DNA from: Vibrio diabolicus
Lineage (GTDB): Bacteria; Pseudomonadota; Gammaproteobacteria; Enterobacterales; Vibrionaceae
DNA length: 64,000 nucleotides
NCBI GenBank assembly: GCA_001048675.1
Contig: CCKK01000020.1
Location: forward strand, 62,001 to 126,000
Direction of reading: 5' to 3'
In this document: positions 48,467 to 57,973 of the stretch, piece after piece
How the letters are laid out: each line of letters opens with the position of its first letter
Numbering within the stretch: position 1 is the stretch's first letter
The notes under the pieces: model-generated
Databases searched by the model: none
Told to the model about the DNA's origin: nothing
Seen by the model: the letters and a program-made list of their open reading frames with translations, nothing else
Translations under genes and position numbers: made by a program

Positions 48467-48507
48467 CTGGTATCAAAAAACATTCGTATGTTGATACCAG
48501 CTTTTTT
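48467..48507 (+). terminator. Terminator after the tyrosine recombinase gene
   Basis: Perfect 10-bp arms CTGGTATCAA (48467-48476) and TTGATACCAG (48491-48500) with a 14-nt loop are followed by CTTTTTT. The arms carry the GGTATCA motif that recurs nearby. Confidence 0.75.
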
Positions 48508-48515
48508 GTATCCAA

Positions 48516-48557
48516 ATAGGTATCATAAAAATAGCATCGGATGAAAATGATACCTAT
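48516..48557 (+). repeat. Inverted repeat ATAGGTATCAT before the serine recombinase
   Basis: Perfect 11-bp arms (48516-48526 with 48547-48557) are separated by 20 bp; a further TGATACTAGG follows at about 48563. This may be the binding or crossover (res-like) site for the serine recombinase, or its operator. Confidence 0.55.
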
Positions 48558-48608
48558 ATTTATTGATACTAGGTTATTTGATTCCAATTTTGAACAAGGA
48601 AAATACCA

Positions 48609-49175
48609 ATGCGGATTTTTTCATACTGCCGAGTATCGACAACGGAGCAGTCCACGGAGAACCAGATAATTGCAATTCGACAGCGAGGGTATGAGGTTAT
48701 TGAATCGCGAGTGGTATCTGAAACGGTATCTGGCTCAGTTGAGGCGATGAAGCGAGACAAATTTAAAATGCTTGTGGAGCATCAGCTTGAATCAGGCGAT
48801 ATGCTGGTGGTTCTAAAGTTAGACCGGCTGGGGCGGGATAACATCGATGTCCAAAAGACGATTTCCATGCTGGGGAAGAGGGGCATCAAAGTTGTTTGTT
48901 TAGACCTACCTGTTGCAGATTTGTCGAGCGCCGAAGGTAAATTGATGCTTCAAATGTTCTCTGCCTTTGCTGAGTTTGAGCGAAATCGAATTAGGGAACG
49001 GACCAAGGAAGGGTTAGAGCGAGCCAAAGCCGAGGGTAAAAAGCTTGGAAGACCAGCAGCTTATACTACCACGGATTCTGTTCAGGCAAAGAAAGCAGAG
49101 GGTTTGTCGCAAGCCAAAGTCGCAGAAGCGCTTGGTTTAGGGATAGCGACGGTAAAAAGACATTGGAATAAATAA
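48609..49175 (+). CDS. Serine recombinase (resolvase/invertase family)
   Basis: This 188-residue protein has the resolvase catalytic domain with the nucleophilic Ser10 in YCRVST, the LDRLGRD motif, the long E helix (FAEFERNRIRERTKEGLERAKAEG) and a C-terminal helix-turn-helix (SQAKVAEALGLGIATVKRHW). It is a full-length small serine recombinase, with CAAGGAAAATACCA before its ATG. It sits upstream of the hsd genes with no gene between, but I see no invertible TRD cassette. Confidence 0.9.
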   Translation: MRIFSYCRVSTTEQSTENQIIAIRQRGYEVIESRVVSETVSGSVEAMKRDKFKMLVEHQLESGDMLVVLKLDRLGRDNIDVQKTISMLGKRGIKVVCLDLPVADLSSAEGKLMLQMFSAFAEFERNRIRERTKEGLERAKAEGKKLGRPAAYTTTDSVQAKKAEGLSQAKVAEALGLGIATVKRHWNK

Positions 49176-49382
49176 GCGTAGGTATATATGGATGTTGGAT
49201 TTTATTGAATACAATTCCCTTGGTATCTTTTACAAGATACTGAATGCGCTGAACAAAAAGTAGCCGAATGCATCACGTTTAGTAGTTGATGTAAATGAGA
49301 TTAGAGCATACTTGGGTATAATAGTCTTAACCAAGATGAAGAGGCTTACCTCCTCAAAACATCAAAGAGAATTAATTATTAA

Positions 49383-51479
49383 ATGAATACCGAACAACTG
49401 AAAAAACTTGAGAAAGATCTTTGGTCAGCCGCTGATAACCTTCGGGCAAATAGTGACTTAAAGTCAAGCGAATATGCAACACCAGTACTTGGTCTTATCT
49501 TCCTGAAGTTTGCAGACAATAAGTACTCGCTAGTTGAAAATGATATTGTCGCTGAACATGCAAAACTGAAAGGCTCTCGTCGTGAAAAGTCGCTGTCAGA
49601 TATATCCATTGAGAAGTGTGGTTTCTATCTGCCAGAGCACTCCCGATACGATTACCTGCTGAATTTACCTGAAGAGCAGGACATCGATATCGCAATTAAA
49701 AAAGCGATGGAAGGTATTGAGGAGTATAAAGAGTCGCTCGAAGGGGTGTTACCCAAGGACGAGTACTTTGCGCTGACTCGAACCGATAGAACATTACCAG
49801 CACAACTACTCAAAACGTTCTCGGATATTCCACGTGATGCCACTGGCGATATCCTAGGTAAGATTTACGAGTTTTTCCTTGGCAAATTTGCTCTGGCTGA
49901 AGGGCAAGGTGGTGGTGTGTTCTATACTCCTACGTCAGTGGTGCGATTGATGGTTGAGATTATCGAACCATACAAGGGAACTGTATATGATCCGGCTTGT
50001 GGTTCAGCTGGTATGTTTGTTCAGTCTCAACAGTTTATTCAAGATCATCGTACCGAGCTTGAAGCGCTTGGAGAGAGCTATGATGAAAACCAGTTGTTTG
50101 TTTATGGACAGGAAAAAACCTTAGACACCGTCAAGCTAGCAAAAATGAATATCGCGGTAAATGGGCTTCGTGGTGATATTAAGCAAGCCAACAGCTACAA
50201 AGAGAACCCCTTCGATTCATACTGCAAGTTTGACTATGTTCTCGCTAATCCTCCATTTAATGTCGATGACGTGCCACTGGCCGATGTAGAGGAAGACATC
50301 CGTTTTAATGAATTTGGTCTTCCAAAGAAGAAAACCAAAGCCAAGAAAAAGGATGAGGGGAAAGAGACGATTCCTAATGCAAACTATCTGTGGATTAACC
50401 TGTTTGCCACCTCACTAAAAGACAAAGGTCGTGCGGCACTGGTGATGGCCAACTCAGCTTCTGATGCACGTCATTCTGAAGCTGAGATCCGCCAACGCCT
50501 GATTGAAGAAAACCTTATCTACGGCATGCTCACCCTGCCGTCGAATATGTTCTACACGGTCACGCTACCTGCCACACTTTGGTTCTTCGACCATGATAAG
50601 CAAGATGATCGAATTTTATTTATCGATGCTCGCAATGTGTTTACTCAGATAGACCGAGCCCACCGCGAATTTAGCCCAGAGCAAATCAGCAACCTGGCTA
50701 TTATCAGCAAACTTCACAAAGGAAAACGCCGCGAATTTGTACACCTTATTGATAGATACTTTGCAAAAGGCATGGCACTGCTGGCAGAAAATAGGGCGCA
50801 AGTTGGGCCTGTAAGCGAGCAAATTCTTGATGTGTTGGACGATGCTGAAGGCAAGTTAGCTGTAGGCGAGTTGATGAAGCAGTGGTCTGTTCTCACCCAG
50901 CTACAAGCTAACCACAAAGCTTATACAACACTGGTGGAAGGAAAGTTTGCAGATAAAGGCAAAGTTGATGAACTCAATACCGCTCAACATCAGCTACAGC
51001 AGCACTTTGAACCTTTCTTTAAAGCACTCCACCTAGGTCTGAAACAGCTCGACAAAACCGTGCGCAAGCATGAAAAGGCCAAGGATGAAAAAGCCATAGC
51101 TAAAGGCAAACGAGCAACAACAGATCGCCAAACCAAGCAGCTAAAAATGGCCCTAGAACAATTGCACAAAGAGGTTAAGAGCGCTGAAATTTACTTTAAA
51201 CACATTCATTGGCTGCAAGAGCGCTTCCCTAGGGCGGAGTATGAAGATGTCACCGGGCTATGTAAGTTAGCAACGCCAGAAGATGTTAAAGAACAAGACT
51301 ATTCGTTAAACCCTGGTCGCTATGTAGGTGTCGTGATTGAAGAGGACGGAAAGACCGAGGAAGAGTTCGTATCCGAGCTAATTGGTTTGCAGGACAAGCT
51401 TTCTAAGCTTTCAAAAGAGTCTAGTGACATCGAGTCAACCATTGAGAAAAACATTGCAGCCTTAACAGGTGAAGTATGA
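49383..51479 (+). CDS. hsdM: HsdM, type I restriction-modification methyltransferase subunit
   Basis: HsdM methylates adenine in the recognition sequence set by HsdS. The 698-residue protein has the HsdM N-terminal helical domain, SAM motif DPACGSAG (203-210) and the catalytic NPPF motif (289-292 in VLANPPFNVDD). It carries a charged coiled-coil C-terminus, making it longer than the ~500-residue E. coli HsdM. It overlaps hsdS by ATGA (51476-51479). Confidence 0.95.
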   Translation: MNTEQLKKLEKDLWSAADNLRANSDLKSSEYATPVLGLIFLKFADNKYSLVENDIVAEHAKLKGSRREKSLSDISIEKCGFYLPEHSRYDYLLNLPEEQDIDIAIKKAMEGIEEYKESLEGVLPKDEYFALTRTDRTLPAQLLKTFSDIPRDATGDILGKIYEFFLGKFALAEGQGGGVFYTPTSVVRLMVEIIEPYKGTVYDPACGSAGMFVQSQQFIQDHRTELEALGESYDENQLFVYGQEKTLDTVKLAKMNIAVNGLRGDIKQANSYKENPFDSYCKFDYVLANPPFNVDDVPLADVEEDIRFNEFGLPKKKTKAKKKDEGKETIPNANYLWINLFATSLKDKGRAALVMANSASDARHSEAEIRQRLIEENLIYGMLTLPSNMFYTVTLPATLWFFDHDKQDDRILFIDARNVFTQIDRAHREFSPEQISNLAIISKLHKGKRREFVHLIDRYFAKGMALLAENRAQVGPVSEQILDVLDDAEGKLAVGELMKQWSVLTQLQANHKAYTTLVEGKFADKGKVDELNTAQHQLQQHFEPFFKALHLGLKQLDKTVRKHEKAKDEKAIAKGKRATTDRQTKQLKMALEQLHKEVKSAEIYFKHIHWLQERFPRAEYEDVTGLCKLATPEDVKEQDYSLNPGRYVGVVIEEDGKTEEEFVSELIGLQDKLSKLSKESSDIESTIEKNIAALTGEV

Positions 51480-52696
51480 TTGGGTTTCGTGAGAAAAAAC
51501 TTGGCGAAGTTGTGACCTTTCAAAGAGGGTTCGACATTACTAAAAAAGAACAGACAGATGGTGACGTTCCAATCATCTCCTCTTCAGGTATAAGCAGCTA
51601 TCACAACAAACATAAGGTTGAAGGACCTGGAGTAATTATAGGCAGAAAAGGAACCCTTGGAACAGTCCATTACTATCCAGATAACTTCTGGCCGCATGAC
51701 ACAACACTTTGGGTTAAAGACTTCAAGGGGAACAACCCTAGATTTATTTACTACTTCCTACAAACACTAAATCTTGAGAATTTTGACACAGGTTCTTCAA
51801 ACCCAACTTTAAATCGGAACCACATTCACAAGATCAAGGTTTTGTTTCCGGAAAAACCTATTCAAGACAAAATAGCAGCTGTCCTATCAGCATATGATGA
51901 CCTAGTTGAAAGTAATAAAAAACGTATTGAAGCCCTTGAAAATGTAGCTGATGAGATCTACCGGGAGTGGTTTGTTCGTTTCCGATTTCCAGGTTACCAA
52001 GATGCTGAGTTTGAAAAAGGACGCCCCAAGAATTGGGCGCTTAGCAAGGTTAAAGATCTTGTACCTAGTACGGGGTTAGAAACAGGGAAAAGGCCAAAAG
52101 GTGGAGCACAATCCGAAGGAGTAGTGAGCATAGGGGCAGAAAATGTCTTGGGCCTAGCAAAATACAAATTCAACAAAGAGAAGTATGTACCAGTTAGCTT
52201 TTTTGAAACTATGAAACAAGGAGTTCTTCAGTCAAAGGATGTCCTTTTCTATAAGGATGGAGCAGAAATAGGCAGAGTAACTTTGTTTCAGGATGGATTT
52301 CCACACAATAAAGCATGCATTAATGAACATGTTTTTATTTTGCGTAGCCACTCTGGGCTTTACCAATATTTCTTGTACTTTTATTTTTCGCAGAAAGAAG
52401 TTAATGAATACATCCACCTGATAAATAAAAATGCCGCTCAACCCGGAATAAACAGAAATGAGTTAATGAGCGTTCCTGTGTTTACTCCAAATATAAAACT
52501 CGTTAAAAAATTTAACGCTTCGGTTGAGCCGATCATCAAAGCTGCTTTCAGTATTGCTAAGTCGAATGTATGTATTGAAGACACTAAGAACACGCTCTTA
52601 AAGAGGTTGGTTTCAGGCCGGTTATCTTTAGAACAATTGAATATTCAACTCCCGCTAAGCATGAAGGATACGACCGAAGCAGACGTAACGGAGTAA
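51476..52696 (+). CDS. hsdS: HsdS, type I specificity subunit
   Basis: HsdS recognises the bipartite target for the HsdMR complex. The 406-residue protein has two target-recognition domains: the first (about 5-125) with the conserved GRKGTLG loop, a coiled-coil spacer (IQDKIAAVLSAYDDLVESNKKRIEALENVADEIYREWFVRF), the second TRD (about 185-340) and a second helical region ending LLKRLVSGRLSLEQL. The target sequence is not predictable here. Overlap with hsdM ensures coupled synthesis. Confidence 0.93.
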   Translation: MIGFREKKLGEVVTFQRGFDITKKEQTDGDVPIISSSGISSYHNKHKVEGPGVIIGRKGTLGTVHYYPDNFWPHDTTLWVKDFKGNNPRFIYYFLQTLNLENFDTGSSNPTLNRNHIHKIKVLFPEKPIQDKIAAVLSAYDDLVESNKKRIEALENVADEIYREWFVRFRFPGYQDAEFEKGRPKNWALSKVKDLVPSTGLETGKRPKGGAQSEGVVSIGAENVLGLAKYKFNKEKYVPVSFFETMKQGVLQSKDVLFYKDGAEIGRVTLFQDGFPHNKACINEHVFILRSHSGLYQYFLYFYFSQKEVNEYIHLINKNAAQPGINRNELMSVPVFTPNIKLVKKFNASVEPIIKAAFSIAKSNVCIEDTKNTLLKRLVSGRLSLEQLNIQLPLSMKDTTEADVTE

Positions 52697-52709
52697 GCAA
52701 GGAAGACAA

Positions 52710-55700
52710 ATGGTTAAAGGCAAGGTTAAGAACGTAATTAGCGAAGATGATATAGAGCAGCAGCTACTACAGCAGCTTCAACACGTGCATGGCTTTGATG
52801 TACTGAATTGCTTCACTGCTAAGTCAGATGAGCTTAATGATGGATCAAATCGCACTGATAAACGTGATGTCGTGCTCGCTGATCGATTGCGAGAAGCCTG
52901 CATCGATCTTAACCCTGCCATACCTGTTCATATTATCGATGAGCAGGTGATCCCCAAGATAACTGATCGCCGAACAGCGATGAATTCGACTGCTGCTAAC
53001 CGCGAACTTGACGGCTACATCCGTGATGGTGTACCAGTAGAGTTTGATGACAAAAATGGCAGAAAGCAGAAAGAAACTGCCAGGCTAATCGACTTTAACC
53101 AACCTTCGCCCAAAGCTAAACGAAATCACTATTTGGCAGTGTCTCAACTGTGGATTAAATCTTCGGTTCAGGCTCCACACGCGGCCTATCGCAGACCGGA
53201 TGTGATCCTTTATGTAAATGGCCTACCACTGGTCTTCATTGAACTTAAGAACTCCAATGTTAAATTACGCTCGGCTTTTGATGACAACCTAAAAAGCTAC
53301 AAGCACGATATTCCTCAGCTGTTCCTCTGCAATGCTTTTTGCATGCTTTCAAATGCGATTGAAACCAAAGTGGGTAGCTTTACTGCCGGTTGGGAGCACT
53401 TCTTCAACTGGCTGCGAGTCAACAGTGAGAAAGAGAAAATCAACCGTCAAAAAGTACGTGATGAGGGGCTGAGTGTTGAAAGAGCGATTAACGGTCTGCT
53501 CGCTCCCTCAAAGCTACTTGATTACATCGAGAACTTTATTCTTTTTCACAAAGAAAGAACTAAGATTGTCGCTCAGAACCACCAGTTTATGGGGGTTAAT
53601 CAAGCCTTTGAGCGCTTCCTTAAACGTGAAGAATTAGATGGTAAGCTAGGTATCTTCTGGCATACCCAAGGCTCGGGCAAGAGCTTCTCAATGGTGTTCT
53701 ATGTTCGAAAGATCTTCCGCAAGGTAACCGGCAACTTTAGCTTCGTTGTTGTTACAGACCGCCAAGATCTGGATGGCCAGATCTACCGCAACTTTCTTAA
53801 TTCTGGTGTGGTTAAAGAGAAGGATGCCGCCCAGCCTTCGGATTCTGGTGAGTTACGTAACTTTCTGGGGCAAAACAAGAAAGTCGTCTTTACGCTAATT
53901 CAGAAGTTCCGTTACGACAAAGGTAAGCAGTACCCCAAGCTGTTTGACCCAGATAAAGAAAAACGTGAAGTAGTGGTTATTGTTGATGAAGCACACCGAA
54001 CTCAATACAAATCGCTTGCTGAAAATATGCGAGCAGGCCTCAAAGGCGCTCATTTCCTTGCTTTCTCAGGCACCCCGTTGCTCGGCAAAAAGTACAAAAA
54101 CAAAACCGTTATCGGAAAAACCGAGGAATGGTTTGGCGGTTATGTTTCTGAATATACCTTCCAAGATGCCGCAGATGATGGAGCAACAGTACCGCTTTAT
54201 TACGAAAAGCGCGTCCCAGAAGTATTAATACAGAATGATGATCTTAGTGATGAGTTTTATGAGTTACTTGAGGATGAAGGTCTAGATGATGCTCAACAAC
54301 AAAAGTTAGAGAGAAAATTTTCCAATGAGATGCAGGTCATTGTTCGAGATGATCGCTTAGAAACTATAGCCAAAGATATCGTTTATCACTTCCCTCGCCG
54401 AGGTTACCTAGGTAAAGGTATGGTAGTGTCGCTGGACAAGTTCACTGCGGTGAAGATGTACGACAAAGTTCAGCAGTATTGGAAGGCCGAGATTAAGCTC
54501 CTGCGTGGGTTAATCAAAAAATCCACCAGCGATGTAGAAAAAGCGCGATTTAAGAAGATTGTTGATTACATGCGCTCTGTTGAAATGGCGGTTGTAGTCA
54601 GTGATCCGCGTGCAGATGTAGAGAAGTTTACTAAGGCTGGTTTGGATATCAAGCCACATATCGCACGCCTTGAACAGCTAGATGAAAACGGCCACGACAT
54701 CGAATACAACTTTAAAGATCCAGAACATCCTCTCCAGCTCGTGTTCGTATGTGCCATGTGGCTGACAGGTTTTGACGCGCCTACTGTATCAACCCTGTAT
54801 CTTGATAAGCCGATGAAGGACCATACTTTGATGCAGACGATTGCGAGGGCTAACCGCGTGGCATCGCATCGCATCAAGGGCTATAGCGGAGACTTTATTG
54901 AGAAGAAAAACGGTGAAATTGTCGATTACTATAACGTATTCCGCAGTATGAAGAAGGCGCTTCGTGATTATGCTCAAGGTGAGGATGAGCCAGGAGAAGA
55001 AGGCGAAGCGCACCCTGTTCAAGAGAAGGCTGAGCTCTTCACCTTGCTAGATGACGCGATTAAGCAGGCCGATAGCTGGTGTAAGGAAAGAAATATCAAC
55101 CTGCATGCTATTGCAGACGAAGATAATGTTTTTAAGAACATTGCCCTGTTTGAAGATTATGCCGATACGCTTCTTTCAAAAGACGAGTGGCGAAAAACCT
55201 TCTATGTGTATGACAACACTGTATCTTCGCTGTATGAGGCATGTAAGCCGGAGGTTCTAAGTCAGCAGCGCCGTCCTTTGATAGCAGTAATTCAATACTT
55301 GAGAGGGGTGGTCGACGCTCATATTGAGCAAGTGGATGTGGACGAGCTATCTCAAAAAATAGCCGAGTTACTCGATGAAAGCGTGGTTGTTGATAACGAT
55401 GAGAAGTTTGCGGCTAAAGAGCATAAGGCTAGCTATGAGATTATACAAAAAGGCAAAACCTGGGATCTGAGCAAACTCAACTTTGAAAAGCTGAAAGAGG
55501 AGTTTCAGGAGGCTAAACATAAGCATGTAGAGATCGCCGAACTAAAAGCCTTCATTGAAGACAAGCTCCGCAAGATGATGGAGCAGAACTTTACCCGTAC
55601 AGACTTTGCGGAAAAACTACAGGAAATCGTTGAGCGTTATAACTCCGGAGGCTCATCGACCGAAAACTACTTCGATGATTTAATGAAGTTCGCCGAAAGC

Positions 55701-56045
55701 ATGAAGGAAGAGGATGAGCGCCATGCTCGAGAAGGCCTGACAGAAGACGAGCTCGAACTGTTCGACTTACTGAAAAAAGACAAGCTTACTAAGAATGAAG
55801 AGCAAAAAGTTAAGCTCGCCGCCAAGCATTTGATTTTGCGCTTACTCGATGGCCATCCCAAGGTACTTGTCCAAGACTGGTGGAAAGATGGTCAAACTCA
55901 GCTTCAGGTAAAGAATGCGATTGAAGAGGTCTTGGACGAAGACCTACCGGATAGCTACGGGCGAATCGATTTCAAAGACAAGTGCGATAAAGTCTATGAC
56001 TTGGTTGTTGATTTTGCAGCCAACAAGAAGAAATGGGTGGCTTAA
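52710..56045 (+). CDS. hsdR: HsdR, type I restriction endonuclease subunit
   Basis: HsdR translocates and cuts DNA lacking methylation. The 1111-residue protein has the nuclease motif D164 (RPDVILY), E178-x-K180 (VFIELKNS), the Walker A motif HTQGSGKS (318-325), DEAH (426-429) and SF2 helicase motifs including FSGTPL and QTIARANR. AAGGAAGACAA lies before ATG 52710, 13 bp after hsdS. The whole locus appears intact. Confidence 0.95.
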   Translation: MVKGKVKNVISEDDIEQQLLQQLQHVHGFDVLNCFTAKSDELNDGSNRTDKRDVVLADRLREACIDLNPAIPVHIIDEQVIPKITDRRTAMNSTAANRELDGYIRDGVPVEFDDKNGRKQKETARLIDFNQPSPKAKRNHYLAVSQLWIKSSVQAPHAAYRRPDVILYVNGLPLVFIELKNSNVKLRSAFDDNLKSYKHDIPQLFLCNAFCMLSNAIETKVGSFTAGWEHFFNWLRVNSEKEKINRQKVRDEGLSVERAINGLLAPSKLLDYIENFILFHKERTKIVAQNHQFMGVNQAFERFLKREELDGKLGIFWHTQGSGKSFSMVFYVRKIFRKVTGNFSFVVVTDRQDLDGQIYRNFLNSGVVKEKDAAQPSDSGELRNFLGQNKKVVFTLIQKFRYDKGKQYPKLFDPDKEKREVVVIVDEAHRTQYKSLAENMRAGLKGAHFLAFSGTPLLGKKYKNKTVIGKTEEWFGGYVSEYTFQDAADDGATVPLYYEKRVPEVLIQNDDLSDEFYELLEDEGLDDAQQQKLERKFSNEMQVIVRDDRLETIAKDIVYHFPRRGYLGKGMVVSLDKFTAVKMYDKVQQYWKAEIKLLRGLIKKSTSDVEKARFKKIVDYMRSVEMAVVVSDPRADVEKFTKAGLDIKPHIARLEQLDENGHDIEYNFKDPEHPLQLVFVCAMWLTGFDAPTVSTLYLDKPMKDHTLMQTIARANRVASHRIKGYSGDFIEKKNGEIVDYYNVFRSMKKALRDYAQGEDEPGEEGEAHPVQEKAELFTLLDDAIKQADSWCKERNINLHAIADEDNVFKNIALFEDYADTLLSKDEWRKTFYVYDNTVSSLYEACKPEVLSQQRRPLIAVIQYLRGVVDAHIEQVDVDELSQKIAELLDESVVVDNDEKFAAKEHKASYEIIQKGKTWDLSKLNFEKLKEEFQEAKHKHVEIAELKAFIEDKLRKMMEQNFTRTDFAEKLQEIVERYNSGGSSTENYFDDLMKFAESMKEEDERHAREGLTEDELELFDLLKKDKLTKNEEQKVKLAAKHLILRLLDGHPKVLVQDWWKDGQTQLQVKNAIEEVLDEDLPDSYGRIDFKDKCDKVYDLVVDFAANKKKWVA

Positions 56046-56133
56046 TTTGAAAGATTCATCTGGGCAAAGTATTGCTATACGTTGCCCTGCATAGTAGAAA
56101 AAGTGAGATAGAGTATTTGATTTCTCGGTTTAA

Positions 56134-57372
56134 CTATATAACCTTCAAGTGCTTAGCTCCAGTCACGGAGAGGCAGCCTTTAGCTGCCTCTTCAATATGC
56201 TCACCCCACCAGCACATCATCGGTCGACGACGTTCTAGGTAGTCTGTTCGGTTATAGGCGCTACGAACCTGATTATCATCAACGTGAGCTAAAGCTGATT
56301 CAATTAAGTCAGACTCAAAACCCTGCTCATTGAGTGTAGTACTTGCGAGAGAACGCAGACCATGGCTAACGAGTCTTCCGGCGAAACCCATACGCTTGAG
56401 TGCCATATTTGCTGTTTGGCTATTGCATGGTTTCTTAGGGTCTCTGTCAGAAGGGAATATAAATTCTCGATGTCCACTTATAGGTTTTATTACCTCAAGC
56501 AATTCAAGCATCTGCTCGGTGAGCGGAATACGATGCTCTCGGCGTTTCTTCATTCGTTCTGGTGGGATTGTCCAGACCTTCTCAACTAAATCAATTTCTT
56601 CCCATCTTGCACCAGAGGCTTCACTTGGCCGTGTCATAGTATGAAGCTGCCACTCGATTAAGCATCGGGTGGTGCGTTTGATGCTGGCGTTAGCTATGGC
56701 TGACATGAGTTCAGGAAGCTCAGTCGGAGTAAGCGCAGCCATGTTCTCTTTCTTGGGCTTTTTGAAGGCGGCTTTAATACCTGTCAGCGGGTTGGCATGG
56801 ATGAGACCACAGTTCGTGGCAAAATTCATTATCTCATTCAGACGTTGAGCGAGCCGTTTTACGGTTTCCAAGCTGCCTTTTGCTTCGATAGGTTTCAGTA
56901 GCTCAATTACTTGTGGTGCTGTGATTTCTCTTACTGGTATTGCTCCCAAGCGAGCAAAAATGTGCAGCTCCAGAGAGCGCCAGATATCAACGGCGTAATC
57001 TGCGGTCACATCCCCTTTTTTGATTTCAAACCATTCGCTAGCGACATTGAAGAAAGTGTGCTGGTGGATAGCCTTGTGCTCTTGCTGTTCCTGCTTACGC
57101 TTTTCTTGTGGGTCGATACCCTCTGCCAGAAGTTCTTTGGCTTCCAATGCCGCTTTGCGAGCTTTTGCTAAGGGAAGGTCTGGGTATTTACCTAGGCTCA
57201 AATTAGCACGCTTTCGGCTATTGGGGCGGTAGTAGTTTAAAATCCAATGCTTGGAGTCGTTCGGTTTCACTCTTAAGCGAAGGCCATCACCATCAAAAAG
57301 GTTGTATTCCTTCTCTTGTGGCTTAGCTGCTTTGATTTCCTTGTCGGTCAGTCTAGTTGTAGTTTTTGCCAT
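56134..57372 (-). CDS. P4-type tyrosine integrase of island B
   Basis: This 412-residue integrase belongs to the P4-like (DUF4102 N-terminus) class that typically inserts at the 3' end of tRNA or tmRNA genes. It has the N-terminal LTDKEIKAAKPQEKEYNLFDGDGL block, R (TRPSEASGARWEEID), H-x-x-R (HGLRSLASTTLNEQ), H (ALAHVDDNQV) and a Tyr (SAYNRTDY). It lies about 165 bp from ssrA, oriented away from it, as expected for the integrase that made the ssrA insertion. Confidence 0.95.
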   Translation of the reverse strand: MAKTTTRLTDKEIKAAKPQEKEYNLFDGDGLRLRVKPNDSKHWILNYYRPNSRKRANLSLGKYPDLPLAKARKAALEAKELLAEGIDPQEKRKQEQQEHKAIHQHTFFNVASEWFEIKKGDVTADYAVDIWRSLELHIFARLGAIPVREITAPQVIELLKPIEAKGSLETVKRLAQRLNEIMNFATNCGLIHANPLTGIKAAFKKPKKENMAALTPTELPELMSAIANASIKRTTRCLIEWQLHTMTRPSEASGARWEEIDLVEKVWTIPPERMKKRREHRIPLTEQMLELLEVIKPISGHREFIFPSDRDPKKPCNSQTANMALKRMGFAGRLVSHGLRSLASTTLNEQGFESDLIESALAHVDDNQVRSAYNRTDYLERRRPMMCWWGEHIEEAAKGCLSVTGAKHLKVI

Positions 57373-57429
57373 TATGGGTACACCAAATTAACGAACTTTA
57401 GGTAGTGTACCCACGGATGTACCCATAAT
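57371..57429. promoter_or_regulatory. TGTACCCA repeats in the integrase promoter
   Basis: TGTACCCATAAT occurs at 57418-57429 and, inverted, at 57371-57382, the latter reaching the integrase start codon. A further TGTACCCA unit lies at 57406-57413, 12 bp before that at 57418-57425. They resemble integrase arm sites or an autoregulatory operator. Confidence 0.5.
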
Positions 57430-57501
57430 GCAAAGAAGTCATTGGATGTTAAAGAACGCTAGTAGATGCTAAGTAGTTGATTTTACGTTGTTGCGGGCAA
57501 T

Positions 57502-57526
57502 AAAAAAAGACGCCCTAGGACGTCTT
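57502..57526 (-). terminator. Substitute ssrA terminator from the island
   Basis: Read on the minus strand, a stem AAGACG/CGTCTT (57507-57512 with 57521-57526) with a CCTAGG core is followed by TTTTTT. It lies 13 bp beyond the 3' end of ssrA and was brought by the island. Confidence 0.75.
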
Positions 57527-57537
57527 AATTCATTGAA

Positions 57538-57555
57538 TTGGTGGAGCTGGCGGGA
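57538..57555 (-). repeat. att core at the 3' end of ssrA
   Basis: TTGGTGGAGCTGGCGGGA is identical to 35400-35417 and includes the CCA end of tmRNA (complement). Integration regenerates the ssrA 3' end. Confidence 0.85.
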
Positions 57556-57907
57556 GTTGAACCCGCGTCCGAAAACCGTTCATCATTGGTACTACATGCT
57601 TAGTCGATCTTTAATTTCGCCACCCACCTGCGAACCGACACGCTAATGAATGACTAGCCTGAATTAAAATTCGCCGTTCATCTCTCAGGCGGGAGAATCC
57701 GGGCTAGCGCGTTTGGGTTTGATCCCTCGTTATTCCCCGTCTTACGTGCGGAAGCTAGGGCGAGAGAGCTCTGAGCAGGTTATTAAGCTGCTAGTGCGTA
57801 GTTTTCGTCGTTTGCGACTTATTTTTTTGCGGTTTGTTAACGAGGCCTACCGCACCTCGGCATGCACCTCAGACTTCTGAATTCCCGTCGAATCCTAAAT
57901 CAGCCCC
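57539..57907 (-). ncRNA. ssrA: ssrA, transfer-messenger RNA (tmRNA)
   Basis: tmRNA rescues stalled ribosomes with SmpB. On the minus strand the 5' end reads GGGGCTGATTTAGGATTCGA (57907 down), and the 3' end is ...CAGCTCCACCA (57539). The tag reading frame (57815-57786) encodes ANDENYALAA, followed by two TAA stops (57785-57780). The tag matches the known Vibrio tag. The gene is intact despite the insertion at its 3' end. Confidence 0.97.
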
Positions 57908-57973
57908 AGGTAATATTCGCATAGTAACAGAAAAGCATTGGCTGTCCAGTACTATGCGTTTAAGTGGTCAAGA

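Larger units (their letters stand above)
45129..57537. mobile_element. Island B, type I R-M island at ssrA (about 12.4 kb)
   Basis: The element lies between the middle att copy and the intact ssrA end (57538-57555). It carries a P4-type integrase next to ssrA, an AlpA regulator, an HTH/zinc-ribbon gene, a tyrosine and a serine recombinase, a hypothetical gene and a complete hsdMSR locus. It shows no conjugation genes and no relaxase. Confidence 0.75.

Noticed and set aside
51476..52696. Phase-variable (invertible) hsdS
   Set aside because: Only one hsdS is present and no inverted copy of a TRD lies nearby, despite the adjacent serine recombinase.
35401..57540. Type VI secretion or GMT-type defence island
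   Set aside because: No T6SS effector or GmtYZX-like trio was seen; the recombinases here are arranged differently.
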